Positions 7,184 through 20,180 of a stretch of DNA of 64,000 bases are shown piece after piece; position 1 is the first letter of the stretch, and every line of letters starts with the position of its first letter. The stretch is from Alkalibacter mobilis. GTDB taxonomy: Bacteria > Bacillota > Clostridia > Eubacteriales > Alkalibacteraceae. The stretch covers positions 1 to 64,000 of the forward strand of contig NZ_JADNRK010000003.1 of NCBI RefSeq assembly GCF_015594845.1, written 5' to 3'. A model generated the notes under the pieces. The model saw nothing but the letters and a program-made list of their open reading frames with translations, searched no databases and had not been told where the DNA came from. The position numbers and the translations under genes were made by a program.

Positions 7184-7858
7184 ATGCCCGTATATAAAAC
7201 CGGAGAAAAATCCAGAAACAAAATCATTGATGCATGCAAAGAGCTATTTTATCTAAACGGTTTCAAGAAGACAACTTACAAGGATATATGTGAAAAAGCT
7301 TCCAGCAATCCCGGCCTGATAAATTATTATTTCAAAACAAAGAAAAAAATCGGAGAGATCATTTACGGAAACTTTTACGTTGAGATAAAAGCCGGCGTGG
7401 AAGATTTTCTGATCGAAAATTATGGCGAATACGACCTTCAAGTTGGCACCTGCATCGAAATACTGGTAATAAACGCACTCTTGAAAAGGGACGAAAATCT
7501 TGAGAGATTTTATTATGACATGTGCATCGAAGGCGTGGAGTATGACATGAAGATTTTGAAGTATTTTTATCGTCTTCACGTGGACAGATACAAACTTCCA
7601 TTAACGGAAGAACAAATACGCTTGATTTGGGTAGCGAACACATCGATAGGAATAGGTATAGCCAAAAAATATATCGAAGGCTATTTGCATTCCGATGAAA
7701 AGGAACTTTATGAATTCAGGGTCAGACTGATGTACAATTCAATGGGTATCGAAAAGGACAAGATCGATGATATCATAAAAAGAGCTTACGAAATTTTTGA
7801 ACATGTAGGTGTAAGTTTGGAAGATTACTTTGTAATCAAAATTTTCAAAAAAGATTGA
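7184..7858 (+). CDS. TetR/AcrR family transcriptional regulator
   Basis: At 224 residues it has the normal TetR length. The N-terminal HTH is clear: SRNKIIDACKELFYLNGFKK, TTYKDICEKA and a recognition helix around SSNPGLINYYFKTKKKIGEI. The remainder is an all-helical ligand domain with no recognisable signature. It is transcribed away from the UROD-family gene, with about 240 bases between the two starts, and most likely controls that gene and itself. AAAAGGTGA precedes the ATG. The ligand is unknown. Its 3' end faces a minus-strand riboswitch transcript. Confidence 0.85.
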   Translation: MPVYKTGEKSRNKIIDACKELFYLNGFKKTTYKDICEKASSNPGLINYYFKTKKKIGEIIYGNFYVEIKAGVEDFLIENYGEYDLQVGTCIEILVINALLKRDENLERFYYDMCIEGVEYDMKILKYFYRLHVDRYKLPLTEEQIRLIWVANTSIGIGIAKKYIEGYLHSDEKELYEFRVRLMYNSMGIEKDKIDDIIKRAYEIFEHVGVSLEDYFVIKIFKKD

Positions 7859-7862
7859 CATT

Positions 7863-7888
7863 AAAAAGGGGGATGCATAGGCATCCCC
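7863..7888 (-). terminator. Terminator between tetR and the c-di-GMP riboswitch
   Basis: GGGGATGC (7869-7876), an ATAG loop and GCATCCCC (7881-7888) form a perfect stem. On the minus strand it is followed by CTTTTT, a good U-tract; on the plus strand the following TTGTAAAT is poor. It would end the riboswitch RNA efficiently and tetR less so. Confidence 0.75.
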
Positions 7889-7932
7889 TTGTAAATAACA
7901 ATAAATCAAAACCAAATAAAAAAACTTCCCTT

Positions 7933-8016
7933 CGGCTGCTGGCTGCCATACGCTTCTGCGATTAGGCCCTGTAGTTTTGCGCCCTCGACTTTCATCGAGT
8001 TTGCCGGTTCGTGACA
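7933..8016 (-). ncRNA. Cyclic di-GMP-I (GEMM-I) riboswitch aptamer, apparently orphan
   Basis: Read on the minus strand, the segment carries the GEMM-I landmarks in order: GTCACGAACCGGCAAAC, a hairpin capped by GAAA (ACTCGATGAAAGTCGAG), GGGCGCAAAACTACAGGGCC, CTAA, a short variable hairpin (CGCAGAAGCG) and TATGGCAGCCAGCAGCCG. These match the conserved core of c-di-GMP-I riboswitches such as Vc2. Seven T follow within 12 bases. It has its own promoter (8029-8057). No minus-strand gene lies between it and the terminator at 7863-7888, and beyond that is the convergent tetR gene. It may therefore be a free-standing ligand-binding RNA or the relic of a lost gene's leader. Confidence 0.85.
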
Positions 8017-8028
8017 AGTTCTAAAATT

Positions 8029-8057
8029 ATGTTAGCATATAATATTCTCAGTTGCAA
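8029..8057 (-). promoter_or_regulatory. Promoter of the c-di-GMP-I RNA
   Basis: On the minus strand: TTGCAA (8052-8057), a 17-base spacer and TAACAT (8029-8034), with a TG extended -10 element one base before the hexamer. The expected start site, near 8022, is just ahead of the aptamer. Confidence 0.75.
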
Positions 8058-8136
8058 GGTTTCTTTTGATTTTTTCACATATTGATCAATAATTTAATGA
8101 TATAATGATACTAGTATTCTAAAGGTGGTGTTTCAT

Positions 8137-8820
8137 GTGAATGAAAAAATTTTGGTAGTAGATGATGAAAGATCCATCAACGACTTGATAAGATTGGATT
8201 TGGAATTCGAAGGCTATGCGGTTGAAAGTGCATTCGACGGACAGGAAGCCCTGGAAAAGGTAGACAGCTTTAACCCAGATCTAATTATTTTGGATGTAAT
8301 GCTTCCAAAGATAAACGGTTTTGACGTATGCAAGAAAGTCAATATGGAAAAAAGCATCCCAATAATTCTATTGACTGCTAAAACCGACGTGATCGACAGG
8401 GTCCTTGGTTTGGAACTTGGTGCAGACGATTACCTATCAAAACCTTTTGACAATCGTGAACTTTTAGCTCGAGTAAAAGCTTTGCTCAGAAGGTCCCAAG
8501 TTGTTGTTAAGCACGAAACCGATGTATTGAAAAACGGCGAGATCAGTCTTACTCTTAATGAGCGAAAAGTACTTATAAACAATCAGGAAATACATTTGAC
8601 TCCCAAGGAATACGAATTGCTACTGCTTCTAATATCAAATTTGGAACAAGTTTTTTCAAGGGAAAATCTGCTCGAAAAAGTTTGGGGATACGATTATTTT
8701 GGGGACACTCGAACCGTAGACATGCACATTCAAAGAATTCGAAAGAAAATTGCCGATCATTCCGACCAGGATTACATTCAAACAGTTTTTGGAGTAGGCT
8801 ATAAAATGAGGAATTTTTAA
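8137..8820 (+). CDS. OmpR/PhoB family response regulator
   Basis: A 227-residue two-domain regulator. From the GTG at 8137, the receiver domain shows acidic D9-D10, the phospho-acceptor D53 (IILDVMLPK), T80 and K102 (LSKPF). A winged-helix output domain follows (LTPKEYELLLLLI, then the recognition segment TRTVDMHIQRIRKKI). The start has AAAGGTGG eight bases before it; an upstream in-frame GTG lies inside that site. A TATAAT box sits at 8101-8106. The sensor kinase gene begins four bases after its stop, so the two are co-expressed. Resemblance to PhoP/WalR-type regulators is general and does not fix the stimulus. Confidence 0.9.
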   Translation: MNEKILVVDDERSINDLIRLDLEFEGYAVESAFDGQEALEKVDSFNPDLIILDVMLPKINGFDVCKKVNMEKSIPIILLTAKTDVIDRVLGLELGADDYLSKPFDNRELLARVKALLRRSQVVVKHETDVLKNGEISLTLNERKVLINNQEIHLTPKEYELLLLLISNLEQVFSRENLLEKVWGYDYFGDTRTVDMHIQRIRKKIADHSDQDYIQTVFGVGYKMRNF

Positions 8821-8823
8821 TAT

Positions 8824-10590
8824 ATGAAATTTACTTTCCGCACAAAGTTTGTTCTTGCCAACATGATCATCGTTTTACTAACGATGGTCCTTTTGGCAAT
8901 CTTTGTAATACAGGGTCTTTTATATTACACTTTCAACAACACTCAAAATCAACTTCTCGAAATGGGCACTGAATCCCAATTTTATATTTCACAAGAGATC
9001 AAATCCGCCGATATTTCAGCAGGAAATATTTCAGCCTACAAGGAAAATGCCTTATCCATCTCTGAAGATCTGGCTAGGATCAACAACACTCGTGTGCTTT
9101 TATTTGATCTTGATGGGCTTCTTGTAGCCGATTCAGCCAACCTAGATACAAATGAAGACATCAAAAACCTGGAAGAAATACAAATTGCCCTAGGACTGGA
9201 TGAAGGAAAATCAGTATCCGTGTACAAAAGAATAAGCGGCTCCAGCAGCATATACTACGCCATGCCCGTTTTTATTGATTCCGAAAAAGTTGGAGCACTG
9301 TTTATACTGCAGTCCCTTTCTTATCTGGATGATATTATCGGACGAATGATATTTCTCTTTCTTGGTGCATCATTTATAGGATTTATGGTGGTTTTTATTG
9401 TTAGCAACGTGTTTTCGAACTCAATTTTCAAACCAATAAATCAACTGGTGGAATCAACCAAGAACCTCTCAGCGGGTAATTTCAACGAACTTCTCGAATA
9501 CAATGTGGATGATGAAATCGGGAATCTTACCACCAACTTCAATAAAATGAGCCTGCATATAAAGGAAAAATTAAATCAGATAGAAAATGAGAAACAAAAG
9601 CTTTCCTCCATCATTGCATCAATAGAAGACGGGGTAATAGCCATGGATTTGGACAACAGAGCCTTTATCATAAACCAGGCAGCACGAATAATTCTTGATA
9701 TCCACGATGAAAAGGCCGGCATGCAGTCTCTTCTGGACAAGCAGGATCTAGCCGAGATGATCGACCATGTGGCAAGGGAGCGTACGGATCTGTCAAAAGA
9801 AATAGATTATGATCAAAAGCGACTGCATGTTTACTGCAATATGATCAGAAGCGGTTCCAATACCATTGGGATACTGCTGGTGGTTAGAGATATTACAAAA
9901 TTGGTCGAGCTTGAAAATCAACAACGACTTTTTATCAGCAGCGTATCTCACGAACTGAGAACCCCTTTGACCACTATAATAGGCTACAGCGACCTGCTTC
10001 AACGGAGGGGCACGGAAAATCCCGAATTGCTTCAAAAGAGCCTTCAAACCATAAACAGCGAAGGACAGAGACTATTAAGGTTGGTCAGCGATCTTTTGGA
10101 TATGTCAAAACTGGAGAACGCGCAATTCAGCATGAAATTTTCCGATATAGATTTAAACATCCTGTTGGAAGAAGTCATTTCACAAATGAAGATCAAGTCC
10201 AATAAATATAACATCGATATTTTGTACAACAGCACGGATCTACCTCTCATAAAAGGAGATTTTGATCGTTTGAAGCAGGTAATGATAAACGTACTGGACA
10301 ACGCCATTAAGTATTCTGAGTCAGGGGATATTATAAAAGTCCTGGCCACAACTACAGAAAACTTTGTTGAGATTTCAGTAAGAGATTTCGGTCCTGGAAT
10401 TCCACCGGAAATCAAAGATAAAATTTTTGATCCTTTTTATCGGGTCGACGAGGACAGATCCCGTAACCACGGTGGCAGTGGTTTGGGACTTGCCATCGTA
10501 AAAGATATCGTCCAACGTCATGGAGGCAGCGTTTTTGTCGAAAGCCAGCCTGATGAAGGTACTATGATTCAATTTAACCTGCCATTATAG
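8824..10590 (+). CDS. Membrane sensor histidine kinase (HAMP-PAS-HisKA-HATPase)
   Basis: This 588-residue kinase is partner to the upstream response regulator. Membrane helices lie at about 10-32 and 173-196 and bracket an extracytoplasmic sensor of about 140 residues. A HAMP linker (about 197-250) and a PAS domain (about 258-360) follow. The HisKA domain has phospho-acceptor H376 in SSVSHELRTPLTT. The ATPase domain shows the N box (VLDNAIKYS, N493), DFGPGIP and GSGLGLAIVKDIV. The architecture is that of the PhoR/ResE/WalK class. WalK accessory genes are absent and a lipoprotein gene follows instead, so I do not assign walK. Confidence 0.9.
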   Translation: MKFTFRTKFVLANMIIVLLTMVLLAIFVIQGLLYYTFNNTQNQLLEMGTESQFYISQEIKSADISAGNISAYKENALSISEDLARINNTRVLLFDLDGLLVADSANLDTNEDIKNLEEIQIALGLDEGKSVSVYKRISGSSSIYYAMPVFIDSEKVGALFILQSLSYLDDIIGRMIFLFLGASFIGFMVVFIVSNVFSNSIFKPINQLVESTKNLSAGNFNELLEYNVDDEIGNLTTNFNKMSLHIKEKLNQIENEKQKLSSIIASIEDGVIAMDLDNRAFIINQAARIILDIHDEKAGMQSLLDKQDLAEMIDHVARERTDLSKEIDYDQKRLHVYCNMIRSGSNTIGILLVVRDITKLVELENQQRLFISSVSHELRTPLTTIIGYSDLLQRRGTENPELLQKSLQTINSEGQRLLRLVSDLLDMSKLENAQFSMKFSDIDLNILLEEVISQMKIKSNKYNIDILYNSTDLPLIKGDFDRLKQVMINVLDNAIKYSESGDIIKVLATTTENFVEISVRDFGPGIPPEIKDKIFDPFYRVDEDRSRNHGGSGLGLAIVKDIVQRHGGSVFVESQPDEGTMIQFNLPL

Positions 10591-10685
10591 GTTTTACATT
10601 TTTTTTACACCCTTGTACCGTTTTTGTACACATGAAAAATGTAGAATGTGATGATGAATCATATTTTCCGAAAGGACTTTACAAA

Positions 10686-11870
10686 ATGAAAAAACTAATA
10701 TTACTTCCAGTATGGGTTTTGATAGTGATCTTTATCAGCGGATGCACACCTTTCTTCATTAAAGAAAATGAACCTGTGATTCTGAGCAATAACGGCAATA
10801 CTGTAAACAGTAATGTCCATATCAGTTCAGACAGGTCGGCAAATCTTCAAATTGAAAGCATAAACAGCAAACTTACGAGCGGTATCGTTTGGGATATATC
10901 CAAAGACGGGTCTTACCTGCTTACCAGCAAACAGGTCGATGCGCAACTGAAGGACAGCATTCTTCAAAATGAGAAATTTTTGAACATGAGCATATACGAC
11001 ATTGAAACAGGTCAATCAAATCCACCTGTATACTCCAACAAAAATCAGGTGAACGGGCGGATAGACTTAAACAATGACGGATATGTTTATCTGGAAACAA
11101 CAAGTGCCGATCAGATTCCCAATCTGAGACTTGTATGGAGCGACAATACCGGTGACACAACCAAAAACTTAAGTTCCTCAAACGAATCGGTATCCATTGG
11201 ATATTCCATGGTAAACGAGAATACCCTTGTTTATGCAAACAATCGTTCAGAAATAACCTTGGTAGATTTGGACAAAGCCATTGCAGGGGTTGCTGGCGCC
11301 AATCGCACTTACAAACTTTCTAAAAAATTGACGATAATTGGCGTTGATTTATGGGAAAAAGAAAATATGGCTGTTTTTAGCACATATGACGACTCTACAA
11401 AAACCTATGACCTTTACATTGCTTCTTTGAACAAAAAAGAAGTTGCTCCTGTTTTGATCGACAGCAACATCAGATATTTTACTCTGTCAAAGGAACAAGG
11501 CCAAATCCTTTATACTTTGGCTGGAGAAAAAGACACTCAGAGACTCATTCTTTATGACCTGGCATCCTCCACCGGTAAATTGCTGAAAGAAGGTTACATT
11601 GGATTGTTCTCATTTTCCAATTCCGGTGACAAACTGATTTTCAGCGAAAGAAACGATCCCTCTTCCAACAGCCAAAATCTTTGGTTGATGAAGACAGATG
11701 GGACTGATTCACTTCAGTTGGCTTCAAACCTTAACGTGTACGGATACACAGTTGTTTTTCATCCTAAAAAGGACTCGGTTTACTTCACAGTTTTTGAAAT
11801 TAACGATGCAAACACCGACAATCGAAAAATAAGTTATACTGTTTATTCCATAGACTATAATGCAAGTTAA
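10686..11870 (+). CDS. Lipoprotein with beta-propeller-like (PD40) repeats
   Basis: The 394-residue precursor has a short positively charged start, a hydrophobic stretch and a lipobox ISGC with lipidated C20, so it should be tethered outside the membrane. The rest resembles TolB/PD40 propeller blades: repeated units such as GIVWDISKDGSYLLTS, YFTLSKEQGQILYTL, LFSFSNSGDKLIFSE and NLWLMKTDGTDSLQLAS. The ATG at 10686 follows AAAGGA. The frame is open from 10632 but has no ribosome site there. It sits about 95 bases after the histidine kinase, suggesting one transcription unit and a role in signal perception or envelope monitoring. That role is inference. Confidence 0.75.
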   Translation: MKKLILLPVWVLIVIFISGCTPFFIKENEPVILSNNGNTVNSNVHISSDRSANLQIESINSKLTSGIVWDISKDGSYLLTSKQVDAQLKDSILQNEKFLNMSIYDIETGQSNPPVYSNKNQVNGRIDLNNDGYVYLETTSADQIPNLRLVWSDNTGDTTKNLSSSNESVSIGYSMVNENTLVYANNRSEITLVDLDKAIAGVAGANRTYKLSKKLTIIGVDLWEKENMAVFSTYDDSTKTYDLYIASLNKKEVAPVLIDSNIRYFTLSKEQGQILYTLAGEKDTQRLILYDLASSTGKLLKEGYIGLFSFSNSGDKLIFSERNDPSSNSQNLWLMKTDGTDSLQLASNLNVYGYTVVFHPKKDSVYFTVFEINDANTDNRKISYTVYSIDYNAS

Positions 11871-11871
11871 T

Positions 11872-11907
11872 AAAAAAAGTCGCTGATCTCGATCAACGAC
11901 TTTTTTT
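11872..11907. terminator. Bidirectional terminator, lipoprotein gene and pyk
   Basis: A7-AGTCG-C-TGAT, a CTCG loop, then ATCA-A-CGACT-T6 form a long stem with one mismatch. A and T runs on both sides let it stop the lipoprotein transcript (plus) and pyk (minus). Confidence 0.9.
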
Positions 11908-11909
11908 CA

Positions 11910-13652
11910 TTACAACACTCTTGCTTTTCCCTGATAGATGTAACCACCTTGGGGATCAATTGTTATTACGCTTCCGTCCGCAATGCTATCTGTCGCTCCG
12001 TCGACACCAAGCACTATAGGTATCTTGAACTGCAATGCAGCAATAGCACCTTGAGAAGTGTATCCACCCTCCTCAGTAATTATTCCCGATGCTTTCCTCA
12101 CGTATTCGATCATAGTCTCATCGATATTTTCCGCTACCAGTATATCTCCTTCATTGAAGATCTGATGCTCATCTCTGGCTACTCTGGCAGTAGCGGTAAC
12201 ACCGCTCTTTCCAATACCGTTTCCTCTTAAAAGCACGTTTCCAATTGTTTGGACCTTTAGTAGATTCGTCGTTCCTTTAACACCCAATGGAACTCCTGCG
12301 CTTATAACCACCAAATCTCCATTGTTGAGTAATTTTTTCTCCACAGCTATCATCAGCGATTCGTCAAATAGAGTGTCAGTATTGTCAAAAGTGGCTGTCA
12401 CCAGACATTTGACTCCCCAGACAAGAGAAAGCTTTCTTTGAACTCTAACATCATCCGTAATTGCTATTATTGGCGATTTCGGTCTGAATTTTGACACCAT
12501 TCTGGCGGTGTGCCCTGAAGAAGTGGCTGTCACTATGGCAGATGCATTCAGTTGCTCTGCTGTAGAGCATGTTGCATGACTTATCACATTTGTAACAGAT
12601 ATTTCTCCGGTGAAAAGGTGTGTCATCTTGCTTAAATATTCAGCTGAACTTTCTGTCTTTAAAGCGATTCGATTCATGGTCTCAACAGCCTCTATAGGAT
12701 ACTTACCGGCGGCAGTTTCACCGGAGAGCATTATGGCATCCGTCCCGTCAAAGATGGCGTTTGCTACGTCTGTGACCTCCGCTCTTGTTGGTCTTGGGTT
12801 TCTGATCATGGAATCCAGCATTTGAGTTGCAGTTATTACCGGTTTTCCTACCTGATTGCACTTTTTGATTATACTCTTTTGCGCCAATGGAACTTCTTCG
12901 GGTGAAACTTCCACGCCAAGATCTCCTCTGGCGACCATGATCCCGTCAGACACATCGATGATCTCATCAATATTGTTTAGACCTTCACGGTTTTCAATCT
13001 TTGAAATGATGTGAATATGTTCTCCACCATTCTCTTCAAGAACTTTTCTTATGGATAGTACGTCTTCTTTCTTTCTAACAAACGAAGCGGCGATGACATC
13101 TATGTCTTCATTTATTCCAAATATGATGTCATCTATGTCCTTTTGAGTTATTGCTGGAAGTTTAATATTCACGTCAGGGAAATTCAAACTCTTATTGTTG
13201 CTCAACTCTCCACCGTTTTCAACTGTGCAGTGGATGTCGTTTCCTTCCACTTTCTCAACGTTGAATTTGATCAATCCATCGTCGGCTAGTATTGTGTTTC
13301 CCGCAACCACCTCATTTGCGAGGTTTGCGTAAGTTACTGACACCCTTGTTCTATCGCCGGCCACATCACTTGTTGTAAGTATGAAATCATCACCTTTTTC
13401 CAGACTGATCTTCCCTTCGGAAAAATGTTTGATTCTGATCTCGGGCCCTTTGGTATCCAGCAAAATCGCTGTGGGGCATTCCTTGTCAGCACTGACTTGT
13501 TTGACTAAATCGATCTTTTTTTTGTGTTCTTCGTAACTTCCATGGGAAAAATTGAGTCTGGCAACGTTCATTCCGCTTTCAACAAGCTTTTCGATCATTT
13601 CTCGTGATTCACTGGCCGGTCCCAAAGTACAGACGATTTTTGTTTTTCTCAT
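11910..13652 (-). CDS. pyk: Pyruvate kinase with C-terminal PEP-utiliser domain
   Basis: Converts phosphoenolpyruvate and ADP to pyruvate and ATP, the last step of glycolysis. The barrel shows RKTKIVCTLGPAS, VARLNFSHGSYEEH, the substrate lysine region IISKIENREGL, MVARGDLGVEV and the signature around QMLDSMIRNPRPTRAE. A regulatory domain follows. The last 90 residues (GDILVAENIDE, then GGYTSQGAIAALQF) are the mobile PEP-utiliser domain found in Bacillus-type pyruvate kinases, which explains the 580-residue length. It is the last gene of the minus-strand dnaE-pfkA-pyk run and is 49 bases downstream of pfkA, so glycolytic flux genes are probably co-expressed. Confidence 0.97.
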   Translation of the reverse strand: MRKTKIVCTLGPASESREMIEKLVESGMNVARLNFSHGSYEEHKKKIDLVKQVSADKECPTAILLDTKGPEIRIKHFSEGKISLEKGDDFILTTSDVAGDRTRVSVTYANLANEVVAGNTILADDGLIKFNVEKVEGNDIHCTVENGGELSNNKSLNFPDVNIKLPAITQKDIDDIIFGINEDIDVIAASFVRKKEDVLSIRKVLEENGGEHIHIISKIENREGLNNIDEIIDVSDGIMVARGDLGVEVSPEEVPLAQKSIIKKCNQVGKPVITATQMLDSMIRNPRPTRAEVTDVANAIFDGTDAIMLSGETAAGKYPIEAVETMNRIALKTESSAEYLSKMTHLFTGEISVTNVISHATCSTAEQLNASAIVTATSSGHTARMVSKFRPKSPIIAITDDVRVQRKLSLVWGVKCLVTATFDNTDTLFDESLMIAVEKKLLNNGDLVVISAGVPLGVKGTTNLLKVQTIGNVLLRGNGIGKSGVTATARVARDEHQIFNEGDILVAENIDETMIEYVRKASGIITEEGGYTSQGAIAALQFKIPIVLGVDGATDSIADGSVITIDPQGGYIYQGKARVL

Positions 13653-13701
13653 TTTTAACCTCCATAATATTTTTAACTTTCACACTTCCAATAAAAAATT
13701 A

Positions 13702-18142
<4,441 letters not shown>

Positions 18143-18245
18143 TTATAAATCCTTTCTCGGGTCTTTCACCGATTTCATAAGTTATTATAGTAATTAATCT
18201 CTATCTCGTCAACATTTTATACCGCCGGGTCACAATTGTCCCGCT

Positions 18246-19184
18246 TTAAATCTTTGCAGCAAATTCTTCTATCTTCTTAAGTCTGTGATTCACACCTGAC
18301 TTGCCCATGGGGGGGCTCATCATGTCTCCAAGTTCTTTTAAAGAAGCCTCTTGATTGTTCAATCTCAATTCGGCGATTTCCCTCAAGTTTGGCGGAAGCT
18401 TGTCAAGTCCCACCGCATTTTTTATTTTCTCAATGCACTCAATTTGTTTCCAAGCTGCTTCCACCGTCTTTGTCAAATTGGCCGTTTCGCAGTTTACTAT
18501 CCGATTTACATTATTTCTCATGCCCTTCATGATTCGTATATTTTCGATTTCAAGAAGAGCACCGTGAGCTCCTATTACACTCAGAAGTGTTACTATTTGC
18601 TCCGAGTCTTTAAGGTAGACTACGTGATTGTTTTTTCTGGAGATGATCTTGGAATTTAAATCAAAGGAATTTATTATATCTGAAAGCTGTCTCGCATATT
18701 CATAATTCGAGGTGGAAAACTCCAGATGATAGCCTTTTTCAGGATCCGATATGGATCCTGCTCCTAAAAAAGCTCCTCTCAAATATGCCTTTCTTGTTTC
18801 TCTGCCTTTGTCAAATCGTTCCGGGATCACATCCATAAACGTAGTGTAGCCTTCCACATTTCCTATTATTCCCAAGTCAAGCAGGATTTTCATGGATTCC
18901 TCAGGGGACACGACTTCTACTATATAAGCATTTCTATTTTTGAATTGTTTGTTCTTTGCAGTTCGAACTTCGACCTCAACACCGTACAGATTTTTGATCG
19001 ATTTGAATCCGTGTCTGGCGATAGCGGCGTTTTCAGTTTTGATCTGAAAAGTAATTCTTCCTGGGCCGGAAAATTTAAGGCTTCCTCCCATATGAATAAG
19101 TGCGGAAAGTTCTGCCGCCAAGGTTTCTGAGCCTATGTGTTCTATTCTGCACAAATCATTTTTTACCTTTGATGAAAAACTCAT
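18246..19184 (-). CDS. whiA: DNA-binding protein WhiA
   Basis: WhiA couples an N-terminal LAGLIDADG-like homing-endonuclease fold, lacking nuclease function, to a C-terminal helix-turn-helix. It is linked to sporulation and cell division in actinobacteria and to division and chromosome segregation in Bacillus. The 312-residue sequence shows SFSSKVKNDLCRIE, KAYLRGAFLGAGSISDPEKG and YHLEFS in the first part. The HTH around LRLNNQEASLKELGDMMSPP and VNHRLKKIEEFA completes it. GGAGA precedes the ATG. It is 14 bases downstream of yvcK, matching the conserved rapZ-yvcK-whiA operon. Confidence 0.95.
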   Translation of the reverse strand: MSFSSKVKNDLCRIEHIGSETLAAELSALIHMGGSLKFSGPGRITFQIKTENAAIARHGFKSIKNLYGVEVEVRTAKNKQFKNRNAYIVEVVSPEESMKILLDLGIIGNVEGYTTFMDVIPERFDKGRETRKAYLRGAFLGAGSISDPEKGYHLEFSTSNYEYARQLSDIINSFDLNSKIISRKNNHVVYLKDSEQIVTLLSVIGAHGALLEIENIRIMKGMRNNVNRIVNCETANLTKTVEAAWKQIECIEKIKNAVGLDKLPPNLREIAELRLNNQEASLKELGDMMSPPMGKSGVNHRLKKIEEFAAKI

Positions 19185-19198
19185 TATTCACTCTCCGT

Positions 19199-20179
19199 TT
19201 ATACTTTTTCGAGTATGGCTTCCGCCAACTTGTCCGCATCGTGTCGAATATAATTGCTTTTCACTTGAGCAAAGTCCCCAAGGATCAACTTATAGCGATG
19301 ATTCATAAATTCCGATTCTGTAAACCTGACTCTTTGAGAACCACCCATACGGTAAGTATCCAAAGATTCTCCCGGTTCTATGTCTCTGTTGACAACTATA
19401 TAATCGAAAATCGTCTCGTCTGGTTTTCTCAAATGAGTCTCTATGGCTCTCACATGATCCCAAACGTCATAATCATCAGTCTCGCCCGGTTGAGTCATAA
19501 TATTGGATATATAAAATATTTCTGCTTCCGTCCTTCTCAATGCATCCTCTATTCCGTCCACCAGCAAGTTGGGTATAACGCTTGTATACAGACTTCCCGG
19601 CCCTATAATGACCGCTTGGGCATTTATGATCGCTTCTATGGCTTCATCCAGCGGTTTTACGTTTGAAGGGTGAATAGAAACCTTTTGGATTTTTGTATTT
19701 TTTTCTATCGCCCTCTGGGGAATGTGGGATTCCCCATCTACCATTTCTCCGTCTGTCAACTTTGCCCTTAGAATTATTTTGTCCAGACTAACCGGCAATA
19801 CCCTTCCCTTAATGGCCATTACATCGCTGACGCTTCTTATTGCTTCCATAAAATTCCCACTGATCCCGTTCATGGCGGCAATAAACAAATTCCCAAAACT
19901 CTGACCTTTGAGCATTCCCTCTTCAAACCGATAATTCAGCAATTTCTGCATTATGCCCTCTTCATCAGCCAAAGCCAAAATGCAACTTCTTATATCTCCA
20001 GGAGGCAACATTCCAAGATCTTCTCTCAGTACACCCGAACCGCCTCCGTCATCTGCTACTGTCACTATTGCCGTTATGTTTTCAGTGTACTTTTTAAAGC
20101 CTCTCAAAATAACGGAGCTTCCCGTACCGCCACCGATCACCACGACTCTTTTACTGTGTTTTTTAACTATGTCTCTCAT
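19199..20179 (-). CDS. yvcK: YvcK/GlmR family protein
   Basis: A member of the CofD-like nucleotide-sugar-binding family (YvcK/GlmR), which in Bacillus is needed for growth on gluconeogenic carbon and stimulates GlmS. The motif GGGTGSS (residues 16-22), TVADDGGGSGVLREDLGMLPPGD and GPGSLYTSVIPNLLVDGI are diagnostic. The longer frame runs 29 codons into rapZ. I chose the ATG at 20177-20179, one base after the rapZ stop, preceded by GAAGAG; the ATG at 20189-20191 has no ribosome site. The tight rapZ-yvcK-whiA packing implies co-translation. The start is moderately certain, the family certain. Confidence 0.93.
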   Translation of the reverse strand: MRDIVKKHSKRVVVIGGGTGSSVILRGFKKYTENITAIVTVADDGGGSGVLREDLGMLPPGDIRSCILALADEEGIMQKLLNYRFEEGMLKGQSFGNLFIAAMNGISGNFMEAIRSVSDVMAIKGRVLPVSLDKIILRAKLTDGEMVDGESHIPQRAIEKNTKIQKVSIHPSNVKPLDEAIEAIINAQAVIIGPGSLYTSVIPNLLVDGIEDALRRTEAEIFYISNIMTQPGETDDYDVWDHVRAIETHLRKPDETIFDYIVVNRDIEPGESLDTYRMGGSQRVRFTESEFMNHRYKLILGDFAQVKSNYIRHDADKLAEAILEKV

Positions 20180-20180
20180 A

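Noticed and set aside
7739-8017. 92-codon open frame on the minus strand
   Set aside because: It is a translation of the riboswitch and terminator and runs into the 3' end of tetR; it has no ribosome site and an implausible composition.
13039-13320. Possible secondary start signals inside pyk
   Set aside because: AT-rich hexamers occur but with no associated gene or conserved spacing.
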